64,000 nt of DNA from the NCBI GenBank assembly GCA_963575745.1, contig CAUYUJ010014622.1, positions 304,939 through 368,938 on the forward strand, in the 5' to 3' direction. The stretch is from Prorocentrum cordatum. Its lineage: Eukaryota; Sar; Dinophyceae; Prorocentrales; Prorocentraceae. The notes below the pieces were generated by a model. It searched no databases and had not been told where the DNA came from. It saw nothing but the letters and a program-made list of their open reading frames with translations. Both the position numbers and the translations under genes were made by a program. Of this stretch, positions 53,085 to 63,132 are shown piece after piece; position 1 is the first letter of the stretch; each line of letters opens with the position of its first letter.

Positions 53085-54540
53085 CTATCTTCTCCTCCTC
53101 CCCCTCCTCCTCCTCCTCCTCCTCCTCCTGCTCCTCCTCGTCCTTCCCCTTCCCCCTGTGAGTCCTATTCCTATTCCTCCTCCTCCTCGTCCTCCTGAGT
53201 CCATTTGTTTTTCCTCCCCCTCCTCTCCCTCCTCCTCCTCCTCCTCCTCCTCCTCCTCCTCCTCCTCCTCCTCCTCTCCTTCTCCCTCTCCTCTCCTCTC
53301 CTCCTGCTCCTTCCTCCTCCTCCTCCTTCCTCCTTCCTCTCCGCTCCTCTCCTCTCATCTACCTCTCCTCTCCTATTCCTCTCCTCTTCCCTTTCCCCTC
53401 CTCTCCTCTCATATCCTCTCCTCTTCCTCTCCTTATCCTCTCCTCTCCTCTCCTCTCCTCTCCCTCCTCTCCTCCTCCTCCTCCTCTTCCTCCGCCTCCT
53501 CCTCCTCCACCTCCTCCCCCTTGTCTCATCATTTATCCTCATCCTTCTCCTACTCCTCTCCTCCTCTCCTCGCCTCCTCCTCATCCTCCTCCTCCTCCCC
53601 TCCCGCTCACCTCATCCTCCTCCTCCTCCGCTCATCCTCCTCCCTCATCCTCCTCCTCCTCCTCCTCCTCCCATCCTCCTCCTCTCCTCCTCTCCTCCTC
53701 GTCCTCCTCCTTCCCTTACATCCCTCTCCTCTCCTCCTCCTCCTCCTCTCCTCCTCCTCCTCCTCCTTCCGATACCCTCCTCATCCTTTCTCCTCTCCTC
53801 TCCTCCTCCTCCTCATCCTCCACTTCCTTCCTCCTCCGCCTCATCTCCTCCCCCTCCTCTCCTACTCTCCTCCTCTCCTCCTCCTCCTCCTCCTCCTCCT
53901 CCTTCTCCTCCTCCTCTCCTGGGGGTGGCGGCCGGAGCAGTCCAAAAAACCACCTCCTCCCACTCCTCCTCCTCCACCTCTGCTTCTGCGCCCTCCGCCC
54001 TTCTCTCCTCTGTGCTCCTCCTCCTCTCCCTCCTTGCTCGCCCTCCACCTCGATCGCCTTCCTCCTCCCCTCTCCTCCAACCTCCTCTCTCCTCCTCTCC
54101 TCCTCCTCCCTCCTCCTCCTCCTCCTCCTCCCTCCCTCCTTCCCTCCTCCTCCTCCTTCCTCCTCCTCCTCCTCCTCCTCCCTCCTCCTCTCCTCCTGCC
54201 CCTCCACCTCCACCTCCTCTCCTCCTCCTCCTCCTCCTCCTCCTCCCTCCGAGCAGCCTGGGTGTCTGGGGGGCGGCCGGATCAGTCCAGAAAAACGTTC
54301 CTCCTCCACCTCTGCTTCTGCGCCCTCCGCCCTCCTCTTCCCCGTCCTCCTCCTCCTCCTCCTCCTCCTCCTCCTCCTTGCTCGCCCTCATCCTCGCTCG
54401 CCTTCCTCCTTCCCTCTCGTCCTCCTCGCTCATCCTCCTCGCTCGCCCTCCTCCTCGCTCGCCCTCCCCCCCGGGCTCCTCCTCCTCCTCCTTCTCCTCC
54501 TCCTCCTCCTCCTCCTCCTACTCGTTCGCCCTCCTCCTGC
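53085..54540. repeat. 1.45-kb TCC/CTC polypyrimidine tract with duplicated islands
   Basis: Nearly continuous CTCCTC, CCTCCT and CTCTCCT. Two non-repeat islands (about 53921-54005 and 54256-54330) are copies of each other (GGCGGCCGGA, CAGTCCA, CCACCTCTGCTTCTGCGCCC), offset about 345 bp, so part of the tract grew by segmental duplication. Confidence 0.95.
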
Positions 54541-54554
54541 TCCTGCTCCTCGGC

Positions 54555-54885
54555 TCGCTCTGTCTGGAATCTCCAAAGAAACCAAGCAGAACTCGCACGA
54601 GACGTCCGCATTTTTGCAAAACCAGAACTGCTAGCGTTTGATGGCGTATCCAATCTGATGCAATCACGCTGGACGACGTATCCGACAACTTGTGCGAACC
54701 ACAACACCCGCCAGAAAGCCTCTTTCTCCTCCTTTCGTCCTCCTCCTCCTCCTCCTTCTCCTCGGACTCCTCCTCTTCCTCCCCATCCCAACAATCAGCA
54801 CCAACACATGTCCAAGACAGTGGGGCACGTCTGCTCAGCATGGCGCGGCGGCGGCACCTGCGACATGCTGTGCCTCGCAAATTGA
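54555..54885 (+). other. Weak coding candidate after the tract
   Basis: One frame reads SVWNLQRNQAELARDVRIFA, KPELLAFDGVSNLMQSRWTT and ends CDMLCLAN at 54885 after a Pro-rich stretch. Composition is plausible, but no family or border is recognisable. Confidence 0.22.
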
Positions 54886-54890
54886 CAACG

Positions 54891-54996
54891 TTAGGGGAAC
54901 GAAGAATGACATAAGCATAACAACTCGGAGGTCCGCACGGATTTCTTGGATCCACGCTGGACCCCCTGGCTTCGCCTCCGGCGCCGCTCTGATGTG
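54891..54996. mobile_element. MITE family B, left half only
   Basis: TTAGGGGAACGAAGAATGAC, CATAACAACTCGGAGGTCCG and GATTTCTTGGATCCACGCTG match the left arm of copy 2. The right arm is missing. Confidence 0.8.
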
Positions 54997-56085
54997 TGGG
55001 CGGGCGTCTGGGAAAAGCTCGGAACGTTGATGCTGGGAGACCGAGGCGCGCTTCTCAAGCATGGCTCTCTCTTGGGGCTTACGGTCAGCGGGAATGGCTG
55101 CGGCTGCCGCCGCACATGCTCCTGCTGCTGCCTGTGCTGCTTGCCCTCCACCCTCCCCCTCAGCCCACCAAGCGATTTGATCCGCTCACCTCATCCTCCT
55201 CCTCCTCCTCTTCCTCCTCCCCCTCCTCCTCCTGTAACATCGTAACAGTCCACTGTAGCAGCCCTGATCCTCCGGGAGCCTTACGGTCAGGAGCTTCCGC
55301 TTAGCGTGTCGCCCCCAGCAAGCGGATAGCGTGTCGCTCCGCTCCGCGGGGCGGGAGGTCGGTCAACCCTCGGGACGTTGAAGCTCGAGGGAATGACGAC
55401 TGGGGACTGCGAAGTGGGCAACGTGTGGCGCCGAGTGGGCCAGAGCTGGCGGAGCGCCACGCTGTCCAAAAGTCTCCGACGGGAAAGCCCAGGCCCCCGC
55501 GTGTCAGGGGCCCCGCCGTGGCGGCGCACGCAACGCGGAGCGCACCCGAAAGGCGGCCGATGCGAAGACGAGGCCGCGCCGCTCGCCAGGAACGCCGCGC
55601 CCCTGGGCGATGCGGGCGAGGTGGCCAAGGGCGGCGAAGAATCCGCGCCCTCTGCGCTGAAGAACCTCGGGGCCCCGAGACCGTGTGGCGACGGCCCGCG
55701 TGGCGACCTCGGAATCCGCGACGACCTCCCCGCGCGGTCCGTCACCGCACGGTCTCAGGACCTCGGAGGCCCCGGTCGCCCGAGACATCCTCGGAGAAGG
55801 GCTCGAGTCCCAGACCCGCGTGGTGACCCCGCAGCCCCACCGACTCACCACGCGGTGTGGTCACCGCGCCGTCCGTGCCCCCCGGAAGGCGAGCGCCGAG
55901 ACGACTGCGAGAGCGCCGGCAGAGGGCGGGGCCCGCAGGAAGAGCGCGCGAGGCCTCGCTCGCCGGCCAAGGCCGCCTGGGCCACGAGGGCGGGGCTGCG
56001 CGGCACGCAGGAGGGCCCCCCCCGGCCCTGACGTCCGGGGGTGAGGTCGACCGGGGCGCCGCCCGTGGCCGAGCGCGAGGTCCCT
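54997..56085. other. GC-rich, no gene called; CGGATAGCGTGTCGC copy at 55319
   Basis: 55319-55356 reads GCAAGCGGATAGCGTGTCGC then TCCGCTCCGCGGGGCGGG and recurs at 57222-57260. Frames between are open through high GC. GAGACATCCTCGG at 55783 is another relative of the satellite box. Confidence 0.4.
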
Positions 56086-56289
56086 GCCCGCTGCGCAGCA
56101 GCCGCACGGCGCCCGCAGCGAGACGGCGGTGCCGCCGCTCAGCTTCGAGCGCGGCTGGGTCGAGCTGCGCGCGTGGGCGTCGCGTATCAACAAGCATGCC
56201 CTGCTCCGCAGCGGCGTGGTGCAGCGGCCTGGCGCAAGCATTACGTTTTGCCTGGGCTGTGGAGCAGCTAGGACGCCTGGGCTGTGAAG
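56086..56289 (+). CDS. Candidate terminal exon, unknown protein
   Basis: A frame reads ARSETAVPPLSFERGWVELR, AWASRINKHALLRSGVVQRP and GASITFCLGCGAARTPGL, then TGA near 56287-56289. The middle looks helical and amphipathic. No family or splice border confirmed; GC-rich context weakens the call. Confidence 0.33.
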
Positions 56290-56464
56290 CATTACAGTCA
56301 ACCAGTTTCACGAGGCCGCACGATAAGGATGCAAGGGCCTTGGAAGGTCATGACGACACCTTGCGGGCAGGGCGCGGCCAGCGAAAGCGGCAAAGGATGG
56401 GCCGAAGGGGAAGGGTGCAAGGGTAACCCAGGAAAATCGCTCACCCTTACCGTGCGGGCTGACT

Positions 56465-56615
56465 GTAAACGATGTCACAAAACATACCAGCCCAGAGGCC
56501 CGCGCAGATTTCTTGGATCCACGCTGGGCCCCCTTGTCGGCGGCGCGCCAGGGTTCCAGCGCCGATCCGAGAAATCCGCGCGGACCTCCGAGCTGTTGCG
56601 CTCATGCCATCGCTG
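56465..56615. mobile_element. MITE family B, copy 4
   Basis: CGCGCAGATTTCTTGGATCC and ACGCTGGGCCCCC on the left; CCAGCGCCGATCCGAGAAAT and CCGCGCGGACCTCCGAG inverted on the right. Outer ends are degraded. It lies at the 3' side of the minus-strand candidate 56620-57160. Confidence 0.82.
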
Positions 56616-56619
56616 AGCC

Positions 56620-57160
56620 TGAAGTGCCGCGACACGCCTCGGGGCCCCGCGTCCCTCGGGAACCCGCCCGCTTCCCGGCGAACCTTCGCCACCCGCGCCC
56701 GCGCGCCCTGCGCGAAGCCTGCGGAGGGCTGCGGCGCTGGCCGGCAGCTCGGGCTGCCGCGCGTCCGTGGGCGCCGGCCAGGCCGTGTGCGGGGCTGCGG
56801 GGGCCCCCGCGGGCGAGGGCCGGCGGATGCGCGGAGGGCCCGAGGTGGGGGAACCCGAAAGGTACCGATACCGCTGCTCCCTGGACCTCTCTTTCGGGGT
56901 GCGCTCTGACCAGACCCTCGGGGCGAGTCCGGCCACAGCGACGAGGGCCTCCCAGGAGACCCAGGAAGGCGACAGCGAGGGAAGGGCAGCGGCATCGGTG
57001 CCTGCTCCTCCTCTGGCGAGGGCCAGGGCAGGGCGAGGTCGCCCTCGGAGGCCCTGCCCAGGGAGGGCTCCGAGCGCGACGGGGCGGCCAGCTCGGAGTG
57101 GCCAGCTCGTGCCGGTAGCGGCGGCTCAGCGCGCTCGGCAGGTTCTTCCCGGTCCGCCAT
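56620..57160 (-). CDS. Candidate minus-strand coding fragment, disordered Pro/Glu-rich
   Basis: ATG at 57160 (minus) reads MADREEPAERAEPPLPARAG, HSELAAPSRSEPSLGRASEG and DLALPWPSPEEEQAPMPLPF, then more Pro/Arg-rich sequence that runs into MITE B copy 4. The acidic/Pro composition suggests real but disordered coding; other frames here are Arg-rich noise. The 3' end is lost in the MITE. No family recognised. Confidence 0.33.
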
Positions 57161-57203
57161 ACGTTCGGGAACGTTTGCTTCGCGTGTCGCGGCAACGGCC
57201 CCG

Positions 57204-57240
57204 GCGACACGCTATCCCTTGCAAGCGGATAGCGTGTCGC
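57204..57240. repeat. Perfect hairpin, 14-bp arms
   Basis: GCGACACGCTATCC and GGATAGCGTGTCGC flank CTTGCAAGC. The right arm belongs to the 38-bp segment also found at 55319-55356, and GGATAGCGTGTCGC occurs once more at about 57304. Confidence 0.9.
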
Positions 57241-57329
57241 TCAGCTCTGCGGGGCGGGCGGCGGGGAACGGTTCGGAGAAACTGACGCTTGGGGATGAGG
57301 ACGTGGATAGCGTGTCGCGCCGCATCCTC

Positions 57330-57580
57330 TTCGTCCCCCTCCTCGTCCTCGTTCCCCTCCTCCCCCTGCTCCTCCCTCCTCTTCCTCCTCCTCTTCCCTT
57401 CCCTTCCTCCTCCTCCTCCTCCTCCTTGCTCCTCATCCTCCTCTTCTTACTCCTGCTCCTCCTCCAGGTCCACCTCGTGATCATCATCACCTTGCTCGTC
57501 CTCCTCCCCCTTCTTCGCTTCCTCCTCCTGTCCCTCCGCCTCCTCCCCCTCCTCCCACCGCCAGCCCGCCCGTCCGTCCG
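57330..57580. repeat. TCC-rich tract
   Basis: CTCCTC and CCTCCT words with many interruptions, less pure than the next tract. Confidence 0.85.
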
Positions 57581-57687
57581 CGCTCCCTCCTTCCCTTCTA
57601 CACTCCCCCGCGGTCGACAGGGAGTGCGGGGCCTCGATTGAGCTCCGCTCATGAAGTATTGCACCTCTTGAGTGCCAAGTGATTATC

Positions 57688-58112
57688 CTCCTCCTCCTCC
57701 TCCTCCTCCTCTCCTCCTCCTCTCCTCCTCCTCCTCCTCCTCCTCCTCCTCCTCCTCTCCTCCTCCCTCCTCCTCCTCCTCCTCCTCCTCCTCCTCCTCC
57801 TCCTCGTCCTCCCTCCTCCTCCCCCTCCTCCTCCTCCTCCTCCTCCTCCTCCTCCCTCCTCCTCCTCCTCCTCCTCCTCCTCCTCCTCCCTCCTCCTCCC
57901 TCCTCCTCCCCCTCCCCCTCCCCCTCCCCCTCCTCCTCCTCCTCCTCCTCCTCTCCTCCTCCTCCTCCTCTCCGCCTCCACCTCCTCCTCCTCCTCCTCT
58001 CCTCCTCCTCCTCCTCTCCTCCTCTCCTCCTCCTCCTCCTCCCTCCTCCTCCTCCTCCTCCCTCCTCCTCCTCCCCCCTCCTCCTCCCCCTCCTCCTCGC
58101 CCTCCTTCCCTC
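57688..58112. repeat. TCC/CTC polypyrimidine tract
   Basis: Nearly pure CTCCTC for over 400 bp with CCCTCC interruptions and a (CCCCCT)n patch near 57905-57932. Confidence 0.97.
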
Positions 58113-58324
58113 CCTTCGGAGGGTCCCCCGCCCGGCCCGCGCCGCCTCCCGTGGCCCTTGCTCTTGCCTCCGCCCTTGGCCAGGTCCTGCCGCAAGAGGA
58201 ACGGGGGGACCTCTGCGCGGCTGCGGCCGGGGGGGGGCCGCCGAGGAGGGCGCGGGGAGACGAGACGATGCCGGCGAGGGCAGCGAGGATGTATGGTGTA
58301 GGGAGGATGGATGAGGGTGAGTAC

Positions 58325-58680
58325 GAGGAAGAGGAGGAAGAGGAGGAGGAGGAGGAGGAGGAGGAGGAGGAGGAGGAGGAGGAGGAGGAGGACGAGGATA
58401 ATGATTGGGAGGCGGCAGGACGGGGGAGGGGATGGAGGACGAGGAGGAGGAGGAGGAGGAATATTAGGAGAAATGATCATGAAAAGACGAGGAGGGGATG
58501 GCGGTGGGGAAGGGAAGATGAGGATGAGGATGAGGATGAGGAGGAGGAGGAGGAAGAGGAGGAGGAGGAGGAGGAGGATAATGAGGAGGAAAATGAACAG
58601 GAGGAACAGGAGGAGAAGGGAGGGGGAGAAAGAGTAATAGGATGGGGGGATAACGGGGATGAGGCTGAGGATGGTAGCTG
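58325..58680. repeat. GGA/GAG polypurine tract
   Basis: GAGGAG and GGATGA words on the plus strand. Together with the TCC tract at 57688 it forms a long, imperfect inverted pair around a roughly 210-bp spacer. Confidence 0.95.
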
Positions 58681-59160
58681 AAGATGAGGATGAGGATGAG
58701 TTTTGTTTCCGGAAAAGACTTCTGCCCAAGATTCTCTTCTAGTTGGTAAATTGTCCCCTGGTGCCATGTTGGGGGTGGGCCGGCGGACTTCCGCTCGATC
58801 CACTAGAAGGCGAGGCAAAGTCACATCTTGTGGAACAAATTCCTTTCGGGCGTGCCCGCTCGAGGAAAGAGCGTCCCCCATCTCGGATCCTCGATGAATA
58901 ACGGGGTCCGCAGACCTCCGTTTTCCATCGTCAAGGAAGGGTGCGGGGCGTTTTGCGCAGAATCCTTTACCAAATAACGAAATCTGGAGGCACTGCAATT
59001 CCTCAGGAAATTAAGAAACGTTGATGTTATGCGTGCCCGCTCGAGGATGGCGCGTCTTGCGCGCAACATTCTCTAGGATGTCTTGAGCGAAACGCTTCTT
59101 CTGCAGCACTTGAAGGGCCTGGGCGCCTCAGGATGCCCGGGTGGTTCTGGCAGTGCGACA
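58681..59160. other. No gene recognised; one satellite-box relative
   Basis: GTGCCCGCTCGAGGA occurs twice (58852 and 59032). AGGATGTCTTGAGCGAAAC at about 59077 resembles the box shared by the two satellites at 1 and 23 kb. Confidence 0.45.
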
Positions 59161-59164
59161 ACAC

Positions 59165-60160
59165 AGTTATTTACCGAGGATCGTGGCCATGGGGGCGCGG
59201 ACGCAGCGAGATTTGCAAGGGATCGTGGCACTAAAAGCGCGGGCGCAACGTAATTTACAATGGGGGGGCGGACAGCGTGTAATTTACAATGGATCGTGGC
59301 CTTGGGAGCGCGGACGCAGCGTAATTCACTAGGGATCCTGGCGCTGGGAGCGCGGACGCTGTGTAATTCACAAGGGGTCGTGGCCATGAAAGCGCGGACG
59401 CAGTGCAATTTACAAGGGGTCGTGTCCTTGGGGGAGCGGGCGCAGCGTAATTTACAATAGATCGTGGCTCTGATAGCGCGGGCGCAGCGCAAGTTGCTAG
59501 GGATCATGGCCCCGGGAGTGCTCCAGCACCATTAGTTACGATGGATCGTGGCCCTGGGGGCGCGGGCGCCACGCAATTTACAAAGATCGTGACCCTGGGA
59601 GCGCGGACGCATCTCAATTTACAAGGGATCGTGGCCCTGGGAGCATGTACCCGGCGGATGTACGAAGGATCGCGGTTGGCACCGCGAGCACAATGAAATT
59701 TACGAGGATTCGCACCTTCGGGCCCAACGCTGAATTTCAAACAACGGCGAGGGGGGGCGGCGAAAGGCGCCACCCGAACCCGTATCCCAAAACAACACAC
59801 ATGTTCCCTGCTATGGAAAGGGGGGGGCTCTTTTGAGCAACCTCCGCGAAGTGCTTCGTGGCCCTGGGGGCGCGGACGCAGCGCAGCTTGCGAGAGGTCG
59901 TGGCCCTGGGGATGCGCCACCGCCGGCGGTTGCGATGGATCGTGGCCACGGGAGCCCCGCGTGGTTTACAAGGAATCTTGCGTCTGGGAACGCGACCCCA
60001 TGGTAATTTCTGTGGTATCGTGGCCCTGGGAGCGTGAAGCCCGCGTAATTTACCAGGGAGCGCGGCCCTGGTCGCGCGAACCCCGCGCAATTCACAAAAA
60101 GGATCTTGGCACTGGGAACGCGGGCGCAGCGCAATTCGCGAGGGGTCGTGGCCCTCGCTG
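59165..60160. repeat. Tandem array, 40-48-bp unit, about 20 copies
   Basis: GGATCGTGGCCCTGGGAGCG, CGGACGCAGCGTAATTTACA recur from 59172 to 60144. Units at 59660-59840 are interrupted by unrelated sequence with a G run. Later units (after 59846) are more diverged. Confidence 0.92.
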
Positions 60161-60349
60161 GCGCCTCCCCTGGGCACGTCGCGCGGCGCGTCCGCTGGCG
60201 CCCCCCCCCCCCCGGCGCGCTCCGTGGCGCGTTCCCCTGGCGCGCTCCGTGGCGCGCCCCCCCACCGGCACAGCGCGCCGCGAGTCCCCCTGGCGCGCTC
60301 CCTGGCACGTCCACTGGCACGTTCCGTGGCGCGTCCCCTGGCACGCTGC
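60160..60349. repeat. CTGGCGCG(C/T) minisatellite
   Basis: CCTGGCGCGCTCCGTGGCGC and CTGGCACGT words of 10-20 bp repeat up to the MITE. The C run at 60204-60217 may be an alignment hazard. It is homologous to 49155-49260. Confidence 0.85.
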
Positions 60350-60522
60350 CAGTGCGGAGCCGTCCGCAAGAAACCCACAAGAAACCCAACCCTGAGACAC
60401 CAGGACGTCCACTGATTTTTGGTGTGGGAGCGTCACGCTTTCCATCGCAAAACCGTCGAGACCCAAGAAAACCAGGGCACCCTGGAGGCGAGCAGGGCGT
60501 TTCTTGGCATGGGCCCCCACTG
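60350..60522 (-). mobile_element. MITE family A, copy 3
   Basis: 173 bp on the minus strand. Reversed, it begins CAGTGGGGGCCCATGCCAAG and ends GGCTCCGCACTG. The interior (TCGACGGTTTTGCGATGGA, CTCAGGGTTGGGTTTCTTG) matches copies 1 and 2. It lies 3' of the ORF at 60611-60925. Confidence 0.88.
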
Positions 60523-60610
60523 TGCTGTGCGGCGCGGCGCAGCGCGGAGAAGCACGACGCAGCCCCTGGCACAATAGCATCCCCATCGATACCTTCAGCG
60601 CCTCCACTGT

Positions 60611-60925
60611 CTATCGCCCGTTTGAGGTGCTTGGGAACGCCCCCAAGCCTCGCAGTTCTGAATTCCTCTCCCGGTTTGCGGGCCGATCCTGTTTTTGTGT
60701 TTCATCCCCACCGCTCGGCGCACTCAGCGAAGACACTGTCGACACTGCTGCCTCGTGTTGGTGCTTCGCATGATCGAGGAATCGGCCAGCCTTCTCCATG
60801 GCAGAACGACGCTTCCTGCAGACTTCTCTGTCCCGGCGATCGGCAGCCAGCGCAGAGGAAACGGTCTCCATGTTATCGTATACCGTGGCCACTTGTGACC
60901 TCAAATTGTCAATTTGACGAAACAT
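60611..60925 (-). CDS. Complete 104-codon ORF, coiled-coil-like protein of unknown function
   Basis: ATG at 60923-60925 (minus) follows an in-frame TGA 12 bp upstream, so the start is well defined. The product reads MFRQIDNLRSQVATVYDNME, TVSSALAADRRDREVCRKRR, SAMEKAGRFLDHAKHQHEAA and ends with a polar Ser/Gly/Asn tail (GLGAFPSTSNGR) before TAG at 60611. The first 60 residues are charged and heptad-like, suggesting a helical or coiled-coil segment; no signal peptide or membrane segment is seen. The MITE A copy lies about 90 bp beyond the stop. It could be a small gene or one exon of a larger gene together with 60963-61456. No family recognised. Confidence 0.55.
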   Translation of the reverse strand: MFRQIDNLRSQVATVYDNMETVSSALAADRRDREVCRKRRSAMEKAGRFLDHAKHQHEAAVSTVSSLSAPSGGDETQKQDRPANRERNSELRGLGAFPSTSNGR

Positions 60926-60962
60926 GCATTCTTCGCCTCAGCCGCTTGCGAGATCGACGGGT

Positions 60963-61456
60963 CTAACACGCCGTCACTATGTTGCGAGTGCTAGAAGGCG
61001 GACTCCCATCCTCGGTAAGCCTGGGAAAACGAGGAACACCAGGAAAATGATAAGAACACTCTGAAGCAGGAAGCCCCTCAGGAAACTCATCATTACCAAG
61101 AAGCGCACAACCATCGATGCCCATCATGATACTCACGACCACCAGTAGGCTCACAAAGAGCCGGAAGCTCAAGACCCTCTCGAATCTCACGATCAGCACC
61201 AGGAGAAAGCGCATGCCGCATGCCCTTCAGGAAGCTCGCGACCATCAGGAAACGCACAAACATACTCGCAAGGCGCACGGCCATCAGGACGCCCACAGCC
61301 AACTGCAAGCCCACGATCGTCAGGAGGAAGACGATCCTCAGGAAGCTCAAGAATCTCATTACTAACATAGCCAGCAGGGGGCTCACGACCATCTGGAAGT
61401 ACATGATTAGCACCATCAGGAAACACATACCCATCAGGAAACTCACGGCCAGTCAT
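60963..61456 (-). pseudogene. PDGRE-type repeat coding remnant, frames broken
   Basis: ATG at 61456 (minus) reads MTGREFPDGYVFPDGANHVL, PDGREPPAGYVSNEILELPE and CAFPDGRELPEGHAACAFSW to 61193, with a repeated PDGRE/PDGYV theme. The theme continues in a second frame (EIREGLELPALCEPTGGREY, to 61093) and a third (LLGNDEFPEGLPASECSYHF, to 60963). The DNA repeats CATCAGGAA and CTCACGACC words, so peptide and DNA repetition coincide. Two indels would account for the frame changes. It may be a decayed repeat protein or a satellite that happens to be open. Confidence 0.35.
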
Positions 61457-61554
61457 GCCCGAGCGGAGAGGGAAACACCGTTCAAATATTCATATTCGCC
61501 CTCGTGTGCCAACGCAGCAAACATTGTGTAAACTCTTGGGCGCCATGAATACGA

Positions 61555-62300
61555 GGAGGATGAGGAGGAGGAGGGGAAGTAGGAGGAGGAGGAGGAGAGG
61601 GAGGAGGAGGGAGGAGGGAGGAGGAAAGGGGAGGAGAGGAAGAGGAGAGGGGGAGGGGGAGGGGGAGGGGGAGGAGGAGGAGGAGGAGGAGGAGGAGAGG
61701 AGGAGGGAGGAGGAGGAGGGGGAGAGGAGGGAGGAGGAGGAGGGAGGAGGAGGAGGAGGGATGAGGAGAGGAGGGAGGAGGGGAGGAGGAGGGGAGGAGG
61801 AGGAGGAGGAGGAGGAGGGAGGAGGAGAAGCAGGAGAGGATGGAGACGACTAGGGGGAGATGGAGGGGAGGTGGAGGAGGAGGAGGAGGAGGAGAGGAGG
61901 AGAGGAGAGGAGAGGAGGAGGAGGAGGAGAGGAGGAGGAGAGGAGGAGGAGGAGGAGGAGGAGGAGAGGAGGACGGAGGGGGAGAGGAGGCGAGGAGGAG
62001 GAGGAGGGGGAGGAGGAGGAGGAGGAGGAGAGGAGGAGGAGAGGAGGAGGAGGAGGAGGAGAGAGGAGGAGGACGACGAGCGAGGACGGAGGGAGGAGGA
62101 GGAGGAGGAGGAGGAGGAGGAGGAGGAGGAGGAGAGGAGGAGGAGGAGGAGGAGGAGGGGAGGAGAGGAGAGAGGAGGGGAGGAAGAAGGAGGAGGGGAG
62201 GAGGGATGAGGAGGAGGGGAGGGGGAGGAGGAGGAGGAGGAGGAGGAGGAGGAGGAGGAGGAGGAGGAGGAGGGGGAAGAGGAGGACGAGGGGGGGAAGA
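61555..62300. repeat. GGA/GAG polypurine tract, about 750 bp
   Basis: GAGGAG, GGAGGGA and GGGGGA words with few interruptions, ending in (GAC)n at 62299-62314. Confidence 0.97.
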
Positions 62301-62314
62301 CGACGACGACGACG

Positions 62315-63130
62315 AGACAGAGGAAACTCAAGGGGACGAAGACGAGAAGGGTAGTTACAACCGTGAAATATCACAGTGGACGCGCGTTAACAACGAATGT
62401 AATGCAAGGTACATCAATGAGAGAATCCGCTCGTGCTGTAAGCCCTCCTTTCCCCTCGTGACGAAACGCCCCCCAGTTCGTGCTGCCGCGAGGATCCGCT
62501 CGCGCGGCAACCAGACTCCTTGCCGCCTTGCGGCGGTAGCAACGCAGCTCGAATTGCCGCAATGTGGGCCCGCTCGAGTGGTAATAGGCAACGCAGATCG
62601 CGCCGCCCACAACCACCCACGTGCCGCTGATCACCTGCTTGAAGCGCCGTGTGACTCGATATTGCATGTCCTCACGAAGCAGACACACGAAGAGACCAAA
62701 CTATAGATCCATTTGCTGTTTCCGCGCTTTGTGCGCTTGTTTCCCTCATTTTTCCCCGTGCCCACTTTGTCCACAACCGGCCCGGGCTTGTGCCGGGGAG
62801 CACGGGGAAACGCGGGCACGCGAGGGCGAAACGCCCGTGCTGCCAAACCCGGCAGGCGGCTCGGGCCGCAGACGAGAACGGCGAGCGCAGGGAGGCAAGG
62901 CCAGGCCTGGGCACGCACAAGCCAGCAGCTCATACTGCGACCGCCACATCGCTACGGTGAGGACATTGGATGAGGAACCATTGGACAAGGAATCCAGGGT
63001 CTGGAAGCCAGTGGAACTCCAATTGAGGCTTGGTCATGGATAAAACCGCCGCCCTCATCAGACAAGGAATGCCCCAGGGTCTGAAGCCTCCTGGGCATAT
63101 TCCTCAACCAACGCTCCCACCGTTATGCAG
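62315..63130. other. No firm gene
   Basis: 62345-62700 and 62700-63000 hold overlapping weak frames on both strands without recognisable motifs. GGGCACGCGAGGGCGAAACG with CGCCCGTGC near 62813 could form a small hairpin. Confidence 0.35.
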
Positions 63131-63132
63131 GC

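Noticed and set aside
52909-54885. A 658-codon Ser/Pro/Leu-rich protein
   Set aside because: Most of it translates the TCC tract; only the last ~110 codons could be coding and these are listed separately at low confidence.
60092-60607. Minus-strand protein containing ...LQGALVFLGLDGFAMES...
   Set aside because: The same peptide arises from all three family A MITE copies, so it is element sequence, not a gene; one could still be exonised.
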